A stretch of 64,000 bases of DNA. Source: Hedera helix. Taxonomy: Eukaryota; Streptophyta; Magnoliopsida; Apiales; Araliaceae. The stretch spans positions 18,996,598-19,060,597 of the forward strand of contig OX359266.1 of NCBI GenBank assembly GCA_947179155.2. The letters run 5' to 3'. The notes beneath the pieces were generated by a model. That model saw nothing but the letters and a program-made list of their open reading frames with translations. It searched no databases and was not told where the DNA came from. Of the stretch, positions 35,137 to 48,448 are shown piece after piece. Made by a program: the position numbers and the translations under genes. Position 1 is the first letter of the stretch; each line of letters begins with the position of its first letter.

Positions 35137-36503
35137 AATACCCTCACACTTAAATCGTTGCTTGTCCTGAAGCAAAACAAAAATAAAAATTATAAAAATT
35201 AGACTCTACTAAATAAACTAACTAACCTAACTGACTTACCTGAGCAACAAATGAATATGAATTCAACGTTAGCCTAAAAAAAATAAATTAAATGATAATT
35301 CAGAGAAATTTCAAAACTTCAACATATTTATTAATCTTACTCTACTCAAAAACTTTTATGCGTGTATGAATCCAAATACATCAAACGAATCAACAAATAA
35401 ATTTATATAATCAAATGTCAAATGAGAGATACTCAACACTCTATACACTCAATTTTAACATATCTCAAAGCTAATATAGATAAAACAAACACTAAAGGAT
35501 GAAAAGTTTTTTCTCTTTTTTTTTCTTTACTTTCCTTAATAATATTTTTTTCTTTATATATATTTTCTTTTCATATTTCACAAATTTTTTTCTCAATGAG
35601 TGTATTTTATGCTCAAACTCACTTTTTTTTTTTTTTTGCGTACTTGACTGTGCAATATTTAATTTTCTTAAACTTTTTCAGAGTTACCCATGTAGCGAAC
35701 TTTTGACTAAAGACTCTCAAACCAATTAGCTAAACCAAGTGTAGAGACACATCTAAGAATTTATTAACTCGAGTAACAAAGGCCACAAAATTAAACTAGT
35801 CAAATTAGTTTTTACTTACTATTTTTTTCTCTCAATCCTCCAATCATATTTTTCCTATATTAGACTTTAAAACATGATTAAAATAAGGTTTAAAGAAAAT
35901 TCACATCTTCTACAATCAATTAATCACATAAACTTCCTCCAAGTTAAAACTAGTTCAACATATATGGATATAAGTGCATAAAAATAAAGGATCTCAAACA
36001 AAATAATAACTAATAAAAAATCAAAATTTAAACTAAGAAAATTTTTATTATTTTTTCAAAAGTTATTAAATTAAAATTAAAATTTTATCATTGGCAAAAA
36101 AATTATAATTCAATTAACTCATTGCTCAAGTAACTCATCCTAAAAATGAAATAAAAAAAACTACCACATTTTCATAAGAAACATTGTTACACTTAGCATG
36201 TGCAACAAGTCTTTAAACCCTAAGGTTACCCCAAGTGGACGAGTTTTGTCTCGAAATGGTTTGCAGTGAATATACCCACAAAATTCAAAAAATTTAAAAT
36301 TTCCTAAAAATAAAAATAAATAAATAAAACAAATATCCTAAATCTCTCTCCCTCACACTTAAAATTTACGTTATTCCAAATGTAAAGTAAAATGCAAAGA
36401 AAAAAAGGCACAAATAACTATAAAAAAAAATTATACTTCCCTTGGGTTACCTATCAAGTAGCGCATTTGTTTATTGTCATTAGCTCGACAACATACTTAA
36501 ACA
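35137..36503 (-). other. E3 3' non-coding domain with HP1, HP2, HP3
   Basis: Minus-strand order: HP1 (36458-36441, eroded, CTTGATAGGTAACCCAAG), HP2 (36386-36365, arms TTTACATT and AACGTAAA, one mismatch), a purine run AAGTGTGAGGGAGAGAG (36362-36346), HP3 (36253-36240, arms CGAG and CTCG around ACAAAA), and a decayed nested hairpin at 35623-35591. AT-rich sequence with polyT runs fills the rest. No gene is visible. Confidence 0.65.
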
Positions 36504-37400
36504 CTACGTCAATCCTTTCTCATAAATTTTGAAAATCTCATCCATCTTTACTCCATTTATCATGGACACGTTCAAACTCCCTTGTAGTTGATATGAATGT
36601 CTTACTCCCTCTTCAATGAACAGGCATTTGAGATGATTAGGAAGAGGCTTCAAATCTGGAATGGAATCCTACAAAATAGAAGGTAAAGATTTCTTGTTAG
36701 GAACTGATAAGTTAAAATATGAATCATTACCTTTTTTCGAAGAACCATTTAATGTCGCAACAGTTTCTGTCAAATCAGTATTCAGGACTAATTCCTCATT
36801 CTTTTTTCCAAGATTCTGACTAAATGTCATTTCCAATTCATCCATTACACTAGTTTCAGAATTTATTTATTTTTGCGCTAAAGAATCAATCACATCAATA
36901 GAGTAAATAGGATTATCATCATTAGGATATCTTATGGCATCAAAAATATTAATCATAACAATTTTGCCATCAAATTCCATTACAAGTGTACCACTATGAA
37001 CATCTATTTTAGTCTTGGATGTCTTTAAGCAGGGTTTTTCTAACAAAATAGGAGCATTTTGATCACCATTTTCCGTATCAAGCACATAAAAATCAGTAGA
37101 AAAAATCATATTATTTACTTACACAAGAACATTTTTTACTATACCATTTGGATAAGCGTTAGATCTATTAGCCAAATGAATCACAATACCAGTTTTATTC
37201 AAAGGTTCAAGTTTCAAAGAAGCATATATAGAATATACATGACATTAATGAAAGCTCCTTAGTTTAACATATCTATTTTAAATCTAGCGTCACCTATTGT
37301 GCAAGAGATAGTAAATATTCCTAGATCTTGGCATTTAGTAAGGAGTTTTCTTTGAATTATTGCAGACACATTCTTTCCTACTTTTACTTTTTCATATCTT
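36504..37400 (-). pseudogene. E3 aspartic protease and C-terminal extension
   Basis: Readable blocks on the minus strand: RKLLTKCQDLGIFTISCTIG, then protease core remains FYVLDTENGDQNAPILLEKP, HSGTLVMEFDGKIVM and NPIYSIDVIDSL. The active-site region (expected near 37150-37260) is broken by shifts. The C-terminal extension is still alignable with E5. It is not functional. Confidence 0.75.
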
Positions 37401-38997
37401 TTAAGTTCTTGTTTTCTCTTGTGTGTACATAATTCTTTTAAAAATATAGCAAAACGAGGTACTTGTTTAATAGCATCTAACAATAGAATATTTACCTTGC
37501 ATTTATGAAAAGTTTTATATAAATCTAAAATTTTCTTATATTTCATTTTTTTTTTGTTAAAGCAAGAGGGAAAGGGGTACCGGTTTATAATCAAAGAGAG
37601 GTGAAAATTTATGCTTAAGAGTACCATTATCACATAGAATATTATTGTCCTCTTTACTATTTTCTGCTTCCGTATTATCCGCTTCTGGTTTGTTTTGTTC
37701 TTGTGGTGCAAAATCTATCTTTTCCAGAGTTTCTATCTCTTTATCGTTTCTCAAAGTGATTGTACTTACATTCTGTTTTGGATTCACCATTGTTTGAGAG
37801 GGTACTTTTTTATAACCTTACGCCTCCAATCAATTGATTACAGTTGCCATTTGTTCTATCTGCATTTCCAAATTCTGCATATTTCTCTTCGTGTCTTGTT
37901 GAAATTGTAAAGTGTTAGTGGTAAGTTATTTAAACATATCCTCTAAAGAAATACTAGAATTAGATAATTGGTCCTGTTGTTTGTTGGGATATCGTTGCTT
38001 GTACTGTTGGTAGCTTGGAAAATTTTGAGTATACAGATTGATTCCCTTGTCGATTTCCGTAGTTGAATTTAGGATAATTTCTCCACTCTGAATTATACGT
38101 GTTTGAATAAGGATCATATCTCCTTTGTGGTTGACCAGGGAAACCATCTGATGCATTCATTTGTTTATAGAACTCCTCTTGATGTGTTGGGCACATATCA
38201 GTTGGATGTCTGACTGGCGCACAAATCCCACAAACTTTCATTTGTTTTGTATTACTTATAGCCAATTGACGAATAAGAGAGGTTAGACTATTAATTTTTT
38301 GATCAATAGAAGAAATATTTACCTCATTAACATTCTTGGATGAAAAATCAATCCTAGTGCCAAATTGTTGGGAATTAGCCACTATGTTTGCAAATAAGTT
38401 CCTTGCAGCTTCAGGAGTCTTATCCACTAAAGCTCCTCCACTAGCAGCATAAATCACGTTTCTATCGGTCGACAGAAGTCCATCGTAAAAATATTGGATT
38501 AAAAACTTCTCTCTAATTTGATAGTGGGGACAACTTACTCACAATTTCTTGAAATATTCTCAATACTCGTATAGGGATTCTGCATGGTTTTGTCTCACAC
38601 CATAAATTTCTTTTCTTATGTTGGCTGCCCTTAAAGCTATGAAATATTTCTCCAAGATTAATCTCTTGATCTCTTCCTATGTGGTGATTCTTCCGAAGGT
38701 TAGATAGTAGAGTCAATCCTTAGCCAAGTCTTTTAAAGAAAATGGAAAAGCTCTTACATTAATTTGCTCTTCAATCACTCCAAAAGGTTTCAAACTTATG
38801 CACACCATATAAAATTTCTTTAAATATTTGTGAGGATCTTTACCTGCGAGGCCATGAAAAATGGGCAATAAATATAATAGACCAGACTTTAATTCAAAGG
38901 AAGTGTTAACATCTGAAGTAGGAAAAGTTATGCTTAAAGATTATTGGTTCAAAGCAGGGAGGACCGCAAGTTCTTTTAAAGTTCGATTTTTAGCCAT
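37401..38997 (-). pseudogene. E3 gag
   Basis: Start at 38997, by analogy with the MAKNQTLKEL start in E1. The best preserved stretch, 38457-37960, has AASGGALVDKTPEAARNLFA, the knuckle-like CGICAPVRHPTDMC, RRYDPYSNTYNSEWRNYPKF and a Gln-rich tail. The linker with MVNPKQNVSTITLRND follows. The capsid core (38520-38900) is broken by several stops and shifts. A U-rich leader segment ending in TGCAG (39014) lies just upstream. Confidence 0.8.
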
Positions 38998-39119
38998 GAC
39001 TTCTATCCTTAACCTGCACAACTCAAATAAAATATAAAAACTAGAAGAAAAAAAATCTAAAAAAAAAAAATACTAAATTAAAATAAAGTTTACAAAAGCA
39101 TTAAAATAAACAAAATCAC

Positions 39120-39137
39120 TCCCTGGCAATGGCGCCA
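39120..39137 (-). other. E3 primer-binding site (tRNA-Asp type)
   Basis: The minus strand reads TGGCGCCATTGCCAGGGA, two transitions from the tRNA-Asp complement, 8 bases from the LTR. Confidence 0.85.
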
Positions 39138-39145
39138 AAATTTGG

Positions 39146-40669
39146 TGAGCTATCGTAGGCACCCAAAAATAAAATCTTACTTTGAAAAAAATATTTAATG
39201 TAGCAATGCAAGTAAAAGTCGATCTTACAGAGAATGATTAATTTAATTTTATATTTTGTAAACCAAAATTGGGGGTTTTAATTAAAGAAATAATTTAAAT
39301 AACATTTACTAAAGTAAACAAATATGCAAGTAATTTTAATAAAATAAATCAGAAGAAAAAGTCTTAGTTTAAGTTAATATTCACCATAAAGAATTTACAA
39401 CTGATCATTGATGCAAGTATAAACCAATTAATATTTTGAAGATTTAACGTATGAATAACTATTCGCAGGTGGAATAATTTTTCTCCTCTCTCCTTCATTT
39501 TAATTAAGTAGATACATGCGATCAAAAATACCCTTACTACTAAACAACCTTTGGCGCATGCTAAAGATTTAATTTAATAGCAGCTTTGAGAATTAGAGAG
39601 ATCGTCGCACTGAACAACACAAGCCACACATTCGCATTTTATTTAGATAAATATTGTTTCTAAAATATAATAATCTTTTGATCTACAAAACAATTATTAA
39701 ACTTAGTTACTTCACAAATAGCTGTAGATTAATGTGAATAATAAACTAATAGAGCTCCTAGCAATTAAAGGAATCAACCGTAAAAATTAAGCACTTAATA
39801 ATATCCAATACTCAAAATATAAATTGAACAATTAAAATAAATTAGATCTCACAGTGTATTAATGTTGATGGCTTTAGTAAGTTCAACCAAGAAAAATAAT
39901 CTGGCCACACATTGCCATGAAAAGTACCAAAGAATAATAGAGAAATTTTCTAGCAAAAGGTGTACTCTCAATTGTGTAGTAAATCATCTATTTATAGGCT
40001 ACATAATCATCCTAACCTTAGTAGGAACTATAATTTCTAAACCCTAATAGGATTTAGAATTCTAATTAAAATAAATTACAAAATAAAATCCTATTCTATT
40101 TCTTTTCCGAACTATAATTGGAATTAATAATTACTCCTTTATTCACTTTGCTTTATTGAAACCCATTCGAAAATCAAAACCAAAATCTGCTGCAATTAAA
40201 ACTGTTCATGGAACCCACACGATTTTCAAAATAAAACAAGTTGAAGGACACAGCTACTGACCCACGTTCTAGCATTATCTGTTGTTTCATTAATCCACGT
40301 TCATGTCCACGCATGGCGCGAACACTTTTTTTTTTTTTTTTTTTTCTGGTCTATCACGCATTGCGCGAAGCTGTAACCCAAGCCTTCATGCGAAGCCGTA
40401 TCGCCATGCTATGATGATCAACCATTAAACCTAAGCACGTATGGCGCGTTAGCTTATTCCATGTAATTACAAATTTGCCATTAGAGTTGCTAAAATTACC
40501 AAATTGCCATCCAATCTTTATTTTTCCTACAAAATATAATTAAAAATACTAAAACTACATAAAAATAATAAAAATGCATAAAATTAAATAAATTACCTAA
40601 AATACTTAAAAACTCACAAATAATTAAGTCTAAAAATACCTAATAAATATATCTAAAATCTACTTATCA
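39146..40669 (-). mobile_element. E3 5' LTR
   Basis: The plus strand runs TGAGCTATCGTAGGC to CTACTTATCA, 1524 bp. The TATA box on the minus strand is CCTATAAATAG (39998-39988). A CG-rich island lies at about 40300-40460 with CACGCATGGCGCGAAC and CACGCATTGCGCGAAG. An ACTGTTC word is at about 40201-40207. Confidence 0.85.
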
Positions 40670-42252
40670 TAGGTAGAGAATAATGATAAGGCTAGAAGGG
40701 ACAGTTATAAGGGAAGAGAAGTGGAGCAAGATGGATATCATAAAGAGATTTTAGAGTAGAAGATTTGAAATCCTGTAAAGGTTGTAGGTTGATATCATTG
40801 ATGCTGCAAATTGATAATTACTAAGTTGCGATCCTGTAATATAGAATATAAGGTAATGCCTAAATAGACTAGTTAAACCAATTAATTTTTTGTAGATATT
40901 ATGAAAGATGTGTATTGTGACTCACCGAATCTGCTATAGAGACCGATAACTAAGATTAAAAAAATTAAAATTCATCATCTATAACTATTAATAGCGGATG
41001 CCGCTACTAAAAGTAACGGGTGATGGTGCATCCGCTACTAAGAGTAACGAATGATAACTATAGTATTCCAAAAATTTTAAATAATATAATGTAAATTTTA
41101 AATGTAAAGTGAAGGTTATAAATTAAAGTTTTATTAAGAATTATGAATAGAAGTTTTTATCTAAGCTAGTTATATTTTTCTTAAAATAAGAATATGAAGA
41201 ATGAAGAGAATGAAATGTATGAAAATACATGTATATGAAACCAGTGGTATACTAGTATACCTAACTAGTTTCAAAGTGTATAAGTGTATATATGTATGTA
41301 CAATGAGCCTAATAATACTGGATGAGCCAAAAATATTGCTAGAGGAGTATATTTATAAATAAAAAAGCATGAAGGCCCAATAAAAGGGCCCAAACTAGCA
41401 ACCCATAAGGGAAAAGGAGAGAAGGATGAGGAGATAGAATAAAGGGAAAATCTAAAATCTCACCAACTCTCACCAACTCCTACCAACTATGTCTTAGCTT
41501 TAAAAAAGAAAAAAATCCACCAAGTTACTTCAATTTTTAACTACCAAAATTAACAAAAAGAGAGAGAAATATAGAAAGAGTAGCTCGACTGGTAAGGAAG
41601 AGAGAAACGAGAGAGAAAAAAATTAGAAAGACTAGCAAGGAAATTAAAGAGGTATAAACAACCCTAACTTTGCTTTTTAATTAATATATTAAGCTTATTT
41701 ATATGAAGTTTTATGGAAATTTTGTTGTAATATCATGATTAAGGTAGTAACTTAAGCAATACGTTGGTTTTGTGAAGTATTTTTGCTTGAGAAACAAAGA
41801 ATTATGGAAGTTAACCTAAACTAAGAGTTTTCAAGCTGAAAACCCCTAAAATTGAACTTGAAATTCAAATTGTGACAACATTTGGTGTATAATGTATTTT
41901 TAGTGTGGTTTTTTGGGTTTGATGCATCTATAAATTTTAAAAACACTGCAAAAATAATGAAATTAAAATTTCTTGTAGATGTTTTTTGTAATTTTTCTAC
42001 CAAAATAGGACAAAACTGGAAAATGAGAAAATCTCACTATCTAGATTTTTCAAGGGGCAATTTTAGGAGTTTAATTATGTAATAAACTTTGGAGTTTAGA
42101 AGGTTAATACCTTATGGTATAAGGTGAGTACTGCCCAAAAATGAACAAAAAAAATGGACTTGGAATGAAGGAGTTATGGTTAAAACAAAATTGGGATTTG
42201 TAGAATTAAAACAGACATAACTTGAGTTTTATAACTCATTTGAAGATGACAT
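40670..42252. other. Unassigned LTR-like debris, no gene seen
   Basis: No coding signature is visible. Near 40985-41055 a word around CCGCTACTAARAGTAACG occurs twice. Near 41500-41660 a GA-rich stretch (AGAGAGAAA repeats) followed by GAGGTATAAACAACCC looks like the R/U5 part of a chromovirus-like LTR. A TATACTAGTATA palindrome is at about 41245. The family and ends cannot be fixed. Confidence 0.35.
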
Positions 42253-43154
42253 TTGTAGACACCCAAATTTTGCACTTCTCTACTAACTCTGGCAGGAGGG
42301 CAAAATCGTCACTTAACCCGACATGTGAATTATGTGTTGGTAGATTATAAACTAGCCCAATGCTTAATTTAATTTCAAGTAGCATGTATTAGTAAATGTC
42401 AGTCCAATAAAAGGAATTAATTGAGCCCAAACAAATGAATTGAATGATCCCATTAGAATAAATTCTAGAGTCCAATGTGGAGCCCAATGTGAAGTCAAAG
42501 GTAGTCAATATATATATAGCATTGTTGGAATAAAATTTAAAGTAAAAAAGGGTAGAAAAGGGAGCTTTAGCCGACAGTTTTGGGGGGGCCATTGGGGTGG
42601 CTTGTAGCTTCACTTTTCTTGCAAAATCTTTTAAAGGACTAAGTGGTTCAACCACTCCAACAACCCTAGTCATTCCAATAGTCAATAAATGTTTCAATCC
42701 ATTAAATAGTAAACTTAATTGACTAGATAGTGGATGATTAAAGAGACTAATGGTGTCTTCCTAAAGTTCTATAAATAGCATTCACCAACAATTGTGCAAT
42801 ATTAGTCATTTGTATACTTGTTAGTATTTTTAAAGAGAGAGAGAATTGTAGTGAGAAGTAAGAGCATTGTAAGTAAGTTATTGAGAGTTAATACATTAAA
42901 AATGTGTATCTAGTAGTCAAGGTGGATTCATCATCCTTTGTGTTTTCATTTGTATGGTTAAACGTTGTCTTTTCATTTTATACCTTTGTCTTTTCATTTT
43001 TATTGTTAAACGTTGTAGTAGAAATGTTTGTCATGGTTGGATGTGGGAGAAATTTATGTGTGATGGAGCTATGGTGAGCTCGAAGGTATAAGGATGAATT
43101 TTTTGAACGTGAAAATGTGTCTATGTATGCTAAATGCATTTTCTATGGACAATA
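42253..43154 (+). mobile_element. Probable LTR fragment starting TGTAGACACCC
   Basis: TGTAGACACCCAAATTTTGC at 42253 is a start seen in Tat-type and related plant LTRs. A good TATA box (TCTATAAATAGC, 42768-42779) lies about 520 bases in, followed by an AGAGAGAGAGAATTG leader. It joins family A LTR sequence near 43155 without a recognisable end, so it is truncated on the right. Short open frames in it lack motifs. Confidence 0.45.
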
Positions 43155-43412
43155 TAATTATCAAGGTTGTGTAAATTAATTATTATTTTATGTGATTTAA
43201 GGTATGTGATGAGATTTAATTAGTAAATTAAATTTGTACGGAGATCATGATAAATTGTGAGGAATTAAAATAATTGAAAAGTAAATAAATTGTTTAAAAA
43301 CAATTTATGAGGAATAAAAATATTCAGATAGAGGTACAATAAATTGTACAATTAAATAATTATAAATTGTACACTTAAATTATTGTACATAAATTAAACA
43401 ATTGATGTGGAA

Positions 43413-43413
<1 letters not shown>

Positions 43414-43488
<75 letters not shown>
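43414..43488. repeat. (AT)n microsatellite
   Basis: About 37 AT units inside the family A LTR, at the place where the 989-4299 copy has (AC)n(AT)n. Confidence 0.95.
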
Positions 43489-43492
<4 letters not shown>

Positions 43493-44920
43493 GTTTAATT
43501 GATAATTATAAATTTTATTAATTATGAAAATTAAGGGATTAATAATTAAATTAATCCAAAGTTAAATAAAAAGCGAATGAGGAAGTTGGTAAAATTAAAA
43601 ATATTGATTATATAATTAATCAATAATTATGGTGAAGGATTAGAAATTATTTAAGAGGACGAAGGGATTTTATAGATTATGTTCTAATAGAGTATATAAT
43701 TTATATAAGGAAAGAAAAGTAAAATATTAATGGAAGAATGATTATATAAATTATATAAGATTTTTTTATATAATTTATATAAGATGATTAAATTAATGAA
43801 GGGGTTAATAAATGTATAATTTTATGGAAATTTAAGAAATTATTTAAGAACGGAGAATGTAAATATGTAAATTATATAATATTAAATTATATAATTTATA
43901 TATATAAAGAAGTTAATATAAATAGTAAGGAAATGGGAAATTAATGAGGAAAAATGAAGGTTTTAATTTATTAAAAATCATATTTATGTATAATGGAATT
44001 ATTATAACTTTTATGAAGAATAATATTTCAGAAACGTGAACATGTTAGTGTAACATGTTGTCCAAGTAATGAAGTGAAAAATTATGAAAAATAATTTTTA
44101 TATGTTATATGAATTATTTTGGGAATTTTGGAGGTATAAAATATCTCATATAATTACATGCATGTCACTATGCGTGTATAAAATTTGTCAAATAAAGTAC
44201 CCGAAAAGGGTATTAATATTAATAATAAATTATATTATGAATTTTGGTAAATTGAAATAAATATTTTATATACATTATATAAAATATTTATTACACGAAA
44301 TGATTACGTAATGTATTAAAATAATTTTTATGCATGAAAATTTTGTGGCTATCTGAATTTGGTTAAGTCGATGGACGTGTGTGTATAAATTAAAACCAAG
44401 TCATACATGGAAGGTTTATAAAAGGAAAGGAAAAAGAAAGCAACAAAAAAAAAAAAACCAAAAAGGCAACAAACATGAACCATTTCATTCTCTTTCTCCC
44501 CCACCCGAACACCACCACCGGAAACCACCATGGCCACCAAGAGATGAGAAAATTTTGGAGCCAACAAGAGAATAAATAAGCTTCATAAGGAAAATTTATC
44601 AAGCTTTGAAGGTATAAAAATCAATTTATTTAATTTATTTGTGATAAATTAATTGTATGAAAAATTAGTAAATAATTATAATAATTATTTCAAATAATTT
44701 TTGGGTATATATGTGTGAATTACATGATTTTTGGAGTAGTTATGTTGTGAAAAATTGAGCAAAATGGTTGATTTTTGGGAAAGTTGGCATACTGTTCGCG
44801 GAAGGAGGAAAAAAAAATTCACGCGAGGGCTTCGGGAATGGAAGAAAACGACTTCGTTTTGGCGTCGGTAGCAAAGGGTCGCGCGAAATGCGCAGCCAAC
44901 GGCAACGCTGAAAATTACCA

Positions 44921-45052
44921 GTGTGCCCCAGACCTTTTCAGTTAATACCGACTGTGTCCTTTGACCACGAAAATTACGAAAATGCCCCTAGACTTTTCGA
45001 AAAATTCCGGTTGTGTCCCTAAGGGCGCGGAAATTACGAAAATGCCCTCAGA
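44921..45052 (+). repeat. 60-bp tandem repeat in family A LTR, about 2.2 units
   Basis: Units around AAATTACGAAAATGCCCC and TGTGTCC, one fewer than in the other two copies. Confidence 0.8.
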
Positions 45053-46402
45053 AGTGATTTTTAATTGAAATAAATGTTTAAAAATTGTTTAAAAATCATA
45101 GAAAATTATAGGAAAATATTAAAAATATAGAAATGATGTTTGGACATTAAATTTAATATTTTTGTAAAAATATTAAATATTGAGGATTAATATTTAAAGG
45201 TTTAAATATTAATCTAATAAGGTTACAATTTAGAAAATGGTTAAATAAAAAATTTCGGACAACCTAATATGTTAAATTTTATCTGATGAGCCGGGTTGTC
45301 CGTATCGAATGTGTTTGATATTAAGTTATATTAATATTTTATGGGACGAGGTTAAAATAATTAACCGTACTAGTTAATAATTGACCTAGTACCCTAAAAT
45401 AAATCGACGGGTAGGATTAATTATACTATAGATAATATTAATTAAGGAAATTAATATCATAAAGAGATAAATAATTATTAATTGATTATTTTATGATCAT
45501 AGGTTGTACGAGAATCATTATAGAATGGGTAATCATTAGTTCCTCAATACAGGCAAGTTCTTTAGTCCTTAAATGTTAAATGTTGACTGTTATGATATAA
45601 TAATATTTGTTAAATGCATATAAATTATGTGTTATGTGATATGTGGATAATATGACGACTATGTGTACTTTGTGCAATGATATAAAATATATTGCTATGG
45701 TAGAGGCACAACACGTAATGTATGACACACACCAAGCATGATAAGGTATGTGCTACGTGAAGTATAAACTGTTGAACTTGCTGAGCCGTTGTGCTCATTA
45801 CTTGCTTAATAAACATTTTTGCAGGAAAGAAATGAATTTCAAGAATATCAGATTATATAGTGACGGATTTTCCTAAAAGGTTGTGAACGTTAATATGAAA
45901 TGTTGATGTTATAATGCCATGTGGATAATTTGTCAAGGTTACATTAATATTTTGTATGTACAGATAAGTTGGATCTGAATATGATAAGTATAGTTAAACT
46001 GTGAACTGAAACTGTTCAACATGAATATTATGATAAAGACTATTATATATTTGATGATGAATCATAAAACAAAGAATAGTTGTATGGACATGAATGATAT
46101 TAAAATTTGAATGCTGAGTTTTATGATACAGGAAAAGAAAAGAAAAAGTAAAGGTTGCGATCCAGGGATTAGGATCGAAATGTAAGAATTTTTAAATGTT
46201 AAATATTTTCATACAATGATTGAAAAAAAGAAAAAAAAATTATACGAGAATTTTGATAATTGATGATTTTAAAATCAATTAATGGATCAATTAAGGTGAT
46301 TAAAGATTTATTAACGGACCGAAATTTGGATGTAAGGAAAATAATGTTTAATTAATATGGAATTTAAGGTAATAAGGTTGGTCAAATTTCGGGGTTGTTA
46401 CA

Positions 46403-46847
46403 GTTGGTATCAGAGCTAGAGGTTATAAACCTTAGGTAAATGATACCTTAGACTATAACCTAAGTAAGAAAGAGTAGAGTTAGTTGCGTGTTCTGAAAAC
46501 CCAAGCATATAGTAAGCTCGTGACTCATGATTGTATGGTGGAGCCCCTCAGCGAATGGACGATTATGACCTAACTAAGATAAGCTCCTCAAGCCATATGA
46601 TTATTGTAAGTTCCTGAGTCCAAATACGTGATAAGTTTGATGAACATAGGGGGATTGAAATAGAAAGATGTAAGTTAAGAAATACAGATCTCAGATATTA
46701 ACTAAAGTAAAGGAAATATGAAACATATAAGAATTTAAGGAAGAGATAAAGATGTTAAGAAAGATTTGAATGAAACGAATTGAGAAAATTTATAAGTTCA
46801 ATTAAGAACATATCTGAAAGAATATCTAAAACGATACTATCTCATTT
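46403..46847 (+). mobile_element. Start of the internal region of the family A element, with primer site
   Basis: TGGTATCAGAGC at 46405-46416 is an initiator-Met type primer site. The leader after it (AGGTTATAAACCTTAGG, then repeated TAAG-TTCCTGAGTCC type words) matches the EL leader reversed at 12333 to about 11640. No gag is reached. At about 46848 the sequence switches into a family A LTR in the opposite direction. Confidence 0.75.
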
Positions 46848-47960
46848 CTTTATTATTCTTTTTTATTAATAAAGCACTTAACTCATTTGGAGACAAATCA
46901 CAATTCCACCGACCTTACCAAATTCAAAAAAGCCACAAAATCAAGCATAATAAATAATTTAATACGTCGCGTAGTTATTTCGTGTAATAAATATTTTATA
47001 TAATGTATACAAAATATTTATTTTAATTCACCAAAATTCATAATATGATTTATAAATAATATCTAGACCTTTTTCAGGTACTTTACTTGACAAATTTTGT
47101 ACACACATAATGACATGTATGTAATTTTATGAGGTAATTTATACCTTCAAAATTAATAAAATAACACATACAACTTATAACAATTATTTTTCATACTTTT
47201 TCACTTCGTTACATGGACAACTTGTTTCACAAACATGTTCACGTTTCTAAAATATTATTCCCCATAAAAATCATAACAATTTCATTATATAATAAACATA
47301 ATTTTAATAAATTTAAAACATTTTATTTCCTAATTTATTTTTCATTTCTTTACTACTTGGCACCCTTTAAATATACACTATATAATAAAACATTGTACCA
47401 TTTGTACAATTATATTTCCTTTCTTAATTAATGTATTCTCCTTATATAAATTATATAATCATTTTTATATAATTTATATAATTATATTTTCTTACTATTT
47501 ACATTAACTTTCCTTATACATATTATATAATTTATTATTATATAATTTATATAATTACTTTCATTCTTATATAATTTTCATTTTACACAAAATACAATTT
47601 ATAAAATTTTTCTTCCATCCTTATTCAATTTAATCCTCTTATATAAATTATATAATTATTTTTATATAATTTATATAATTATTATTTTCTTCATACTTTT
47701 CTCTAATTTCCTTATATAAATTATATAATCTATTATTATATAATCTATTATTATATAATTTATATAAATACTTTTCTTCTCAATTAATTTCTAAACTTCC
47801 TTTATAATTATTGATTAAATCTAAAATCAATAATTACATTATTACTAACTCCCTCATTAACTTTTCATTTAAATTTGGATTAATTTAATTATTAACCCCT
47901 TGATTTCATAATCAATAGAATTTACAATTACAACAATTAAACATAAACACATATATATAC
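46848..47960 (-). mobile_element. Family A LTR fragment, inverted, first part
   Basis: Alignable with 2940-3960 of the minus-strand copy (for example TAATAAATATTTTATATAAT, then TTTGTACACACATAATGACA). It is cut at 47960 by a solo LTR and resumes at 52162. Short open frames have no motif. Confidence 0.75.
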
Positions 47961-48412
47961 TGTAACGACCCGAAATCCCAACCTTAATTAATTATCCGAT
48001 TAACTCTAGATATCATAATTATTAGCTTTAAAATCATACTAACAGGGATCTCGTGCGTTAAATTTTAGCCTTTAACCTTAGAATCCATTGAGTTAGCCAG
48101 AAATGTAATCTATATATATATATATATATATATATATTTCTTCAACACTTATTTAACTTACATTCTTCACTTGTCTAAGGATCGTAACGTTTGCTTGCTC
48201 TTCATTATAACTTAGGTCAACCATTAAAAATTTGTGACTATTATAATCATATATATATATATATATTAACTATTTTCATAATTTGTAAATAAAATTTCGC
48301 CATGGTTCCGTCTATATATGGCTCTTATTACGTACCTGTTTGGTACCTGCTCCTGTTCATATAAACCTGTTTACATACATTTATATCATCCATATCATGT
48401 CCCGTACATCTA

Positions 48413-48448
<36 letters not shown>

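Larger units (their letters stand above)
34220..40669 (-). mobile_element. E3: gag-protease-only Athila-like element with two LTRs
   Basis: Read on the minus strand: LTR 40669-39146, tRNA-Asp primer site 39137-39120, gag 38997-37401, protease and C-terminal part 37400-36504, HP1, HP2, HP3 and tail to 35137, then LTR 35136-34220. RT, RNase H, integrase and ORF3 are absent, as in E1 and E5. Outer flanks differ (GTTAG on the left, TAGGT on the right), so the two ends may not stem from one insertion. Many stops show it is older than E5. Confidence 0.85.
43155..46402 (+). mobile_element. Family A LTR, 5' end truncated
   Basis: Alignable with 56980-59726 from AATTATCAAGGTTG onwards. It ends CGGGGTTGTTACA at 46402 and is followed by a primer site, so it is the 5' LTR of a plus-strand element. 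A TATA box (TTTATAAAAGG) lies at about 44415. A CG-rich island lies at 44785-44915 and 60-bp repeats at 44921-45052. It retains a segment with GAGCCGTTGTGCTCATTAC (about 45782) that is deleted in 56923-59726. Confidence 0.8.

Noticed and set aside
44381..44575. Lys-rich then Pro-rich open frame, similar to one at 58184-58450
   Set aside because: Both are at the same place in two family A LTRs; similarity follows from shared (CAC)n and GA-rich DNA. The frame is not kept in the other copies.
46405..46416. tRNA gene fragments at primer-binding sites
   Set aside because: Only 9-19 bases complementary to tRNA 3' ends are present (also at 12321, 24535, 39120, 54030, 60798), with no cloverleaf or A/B boxes.
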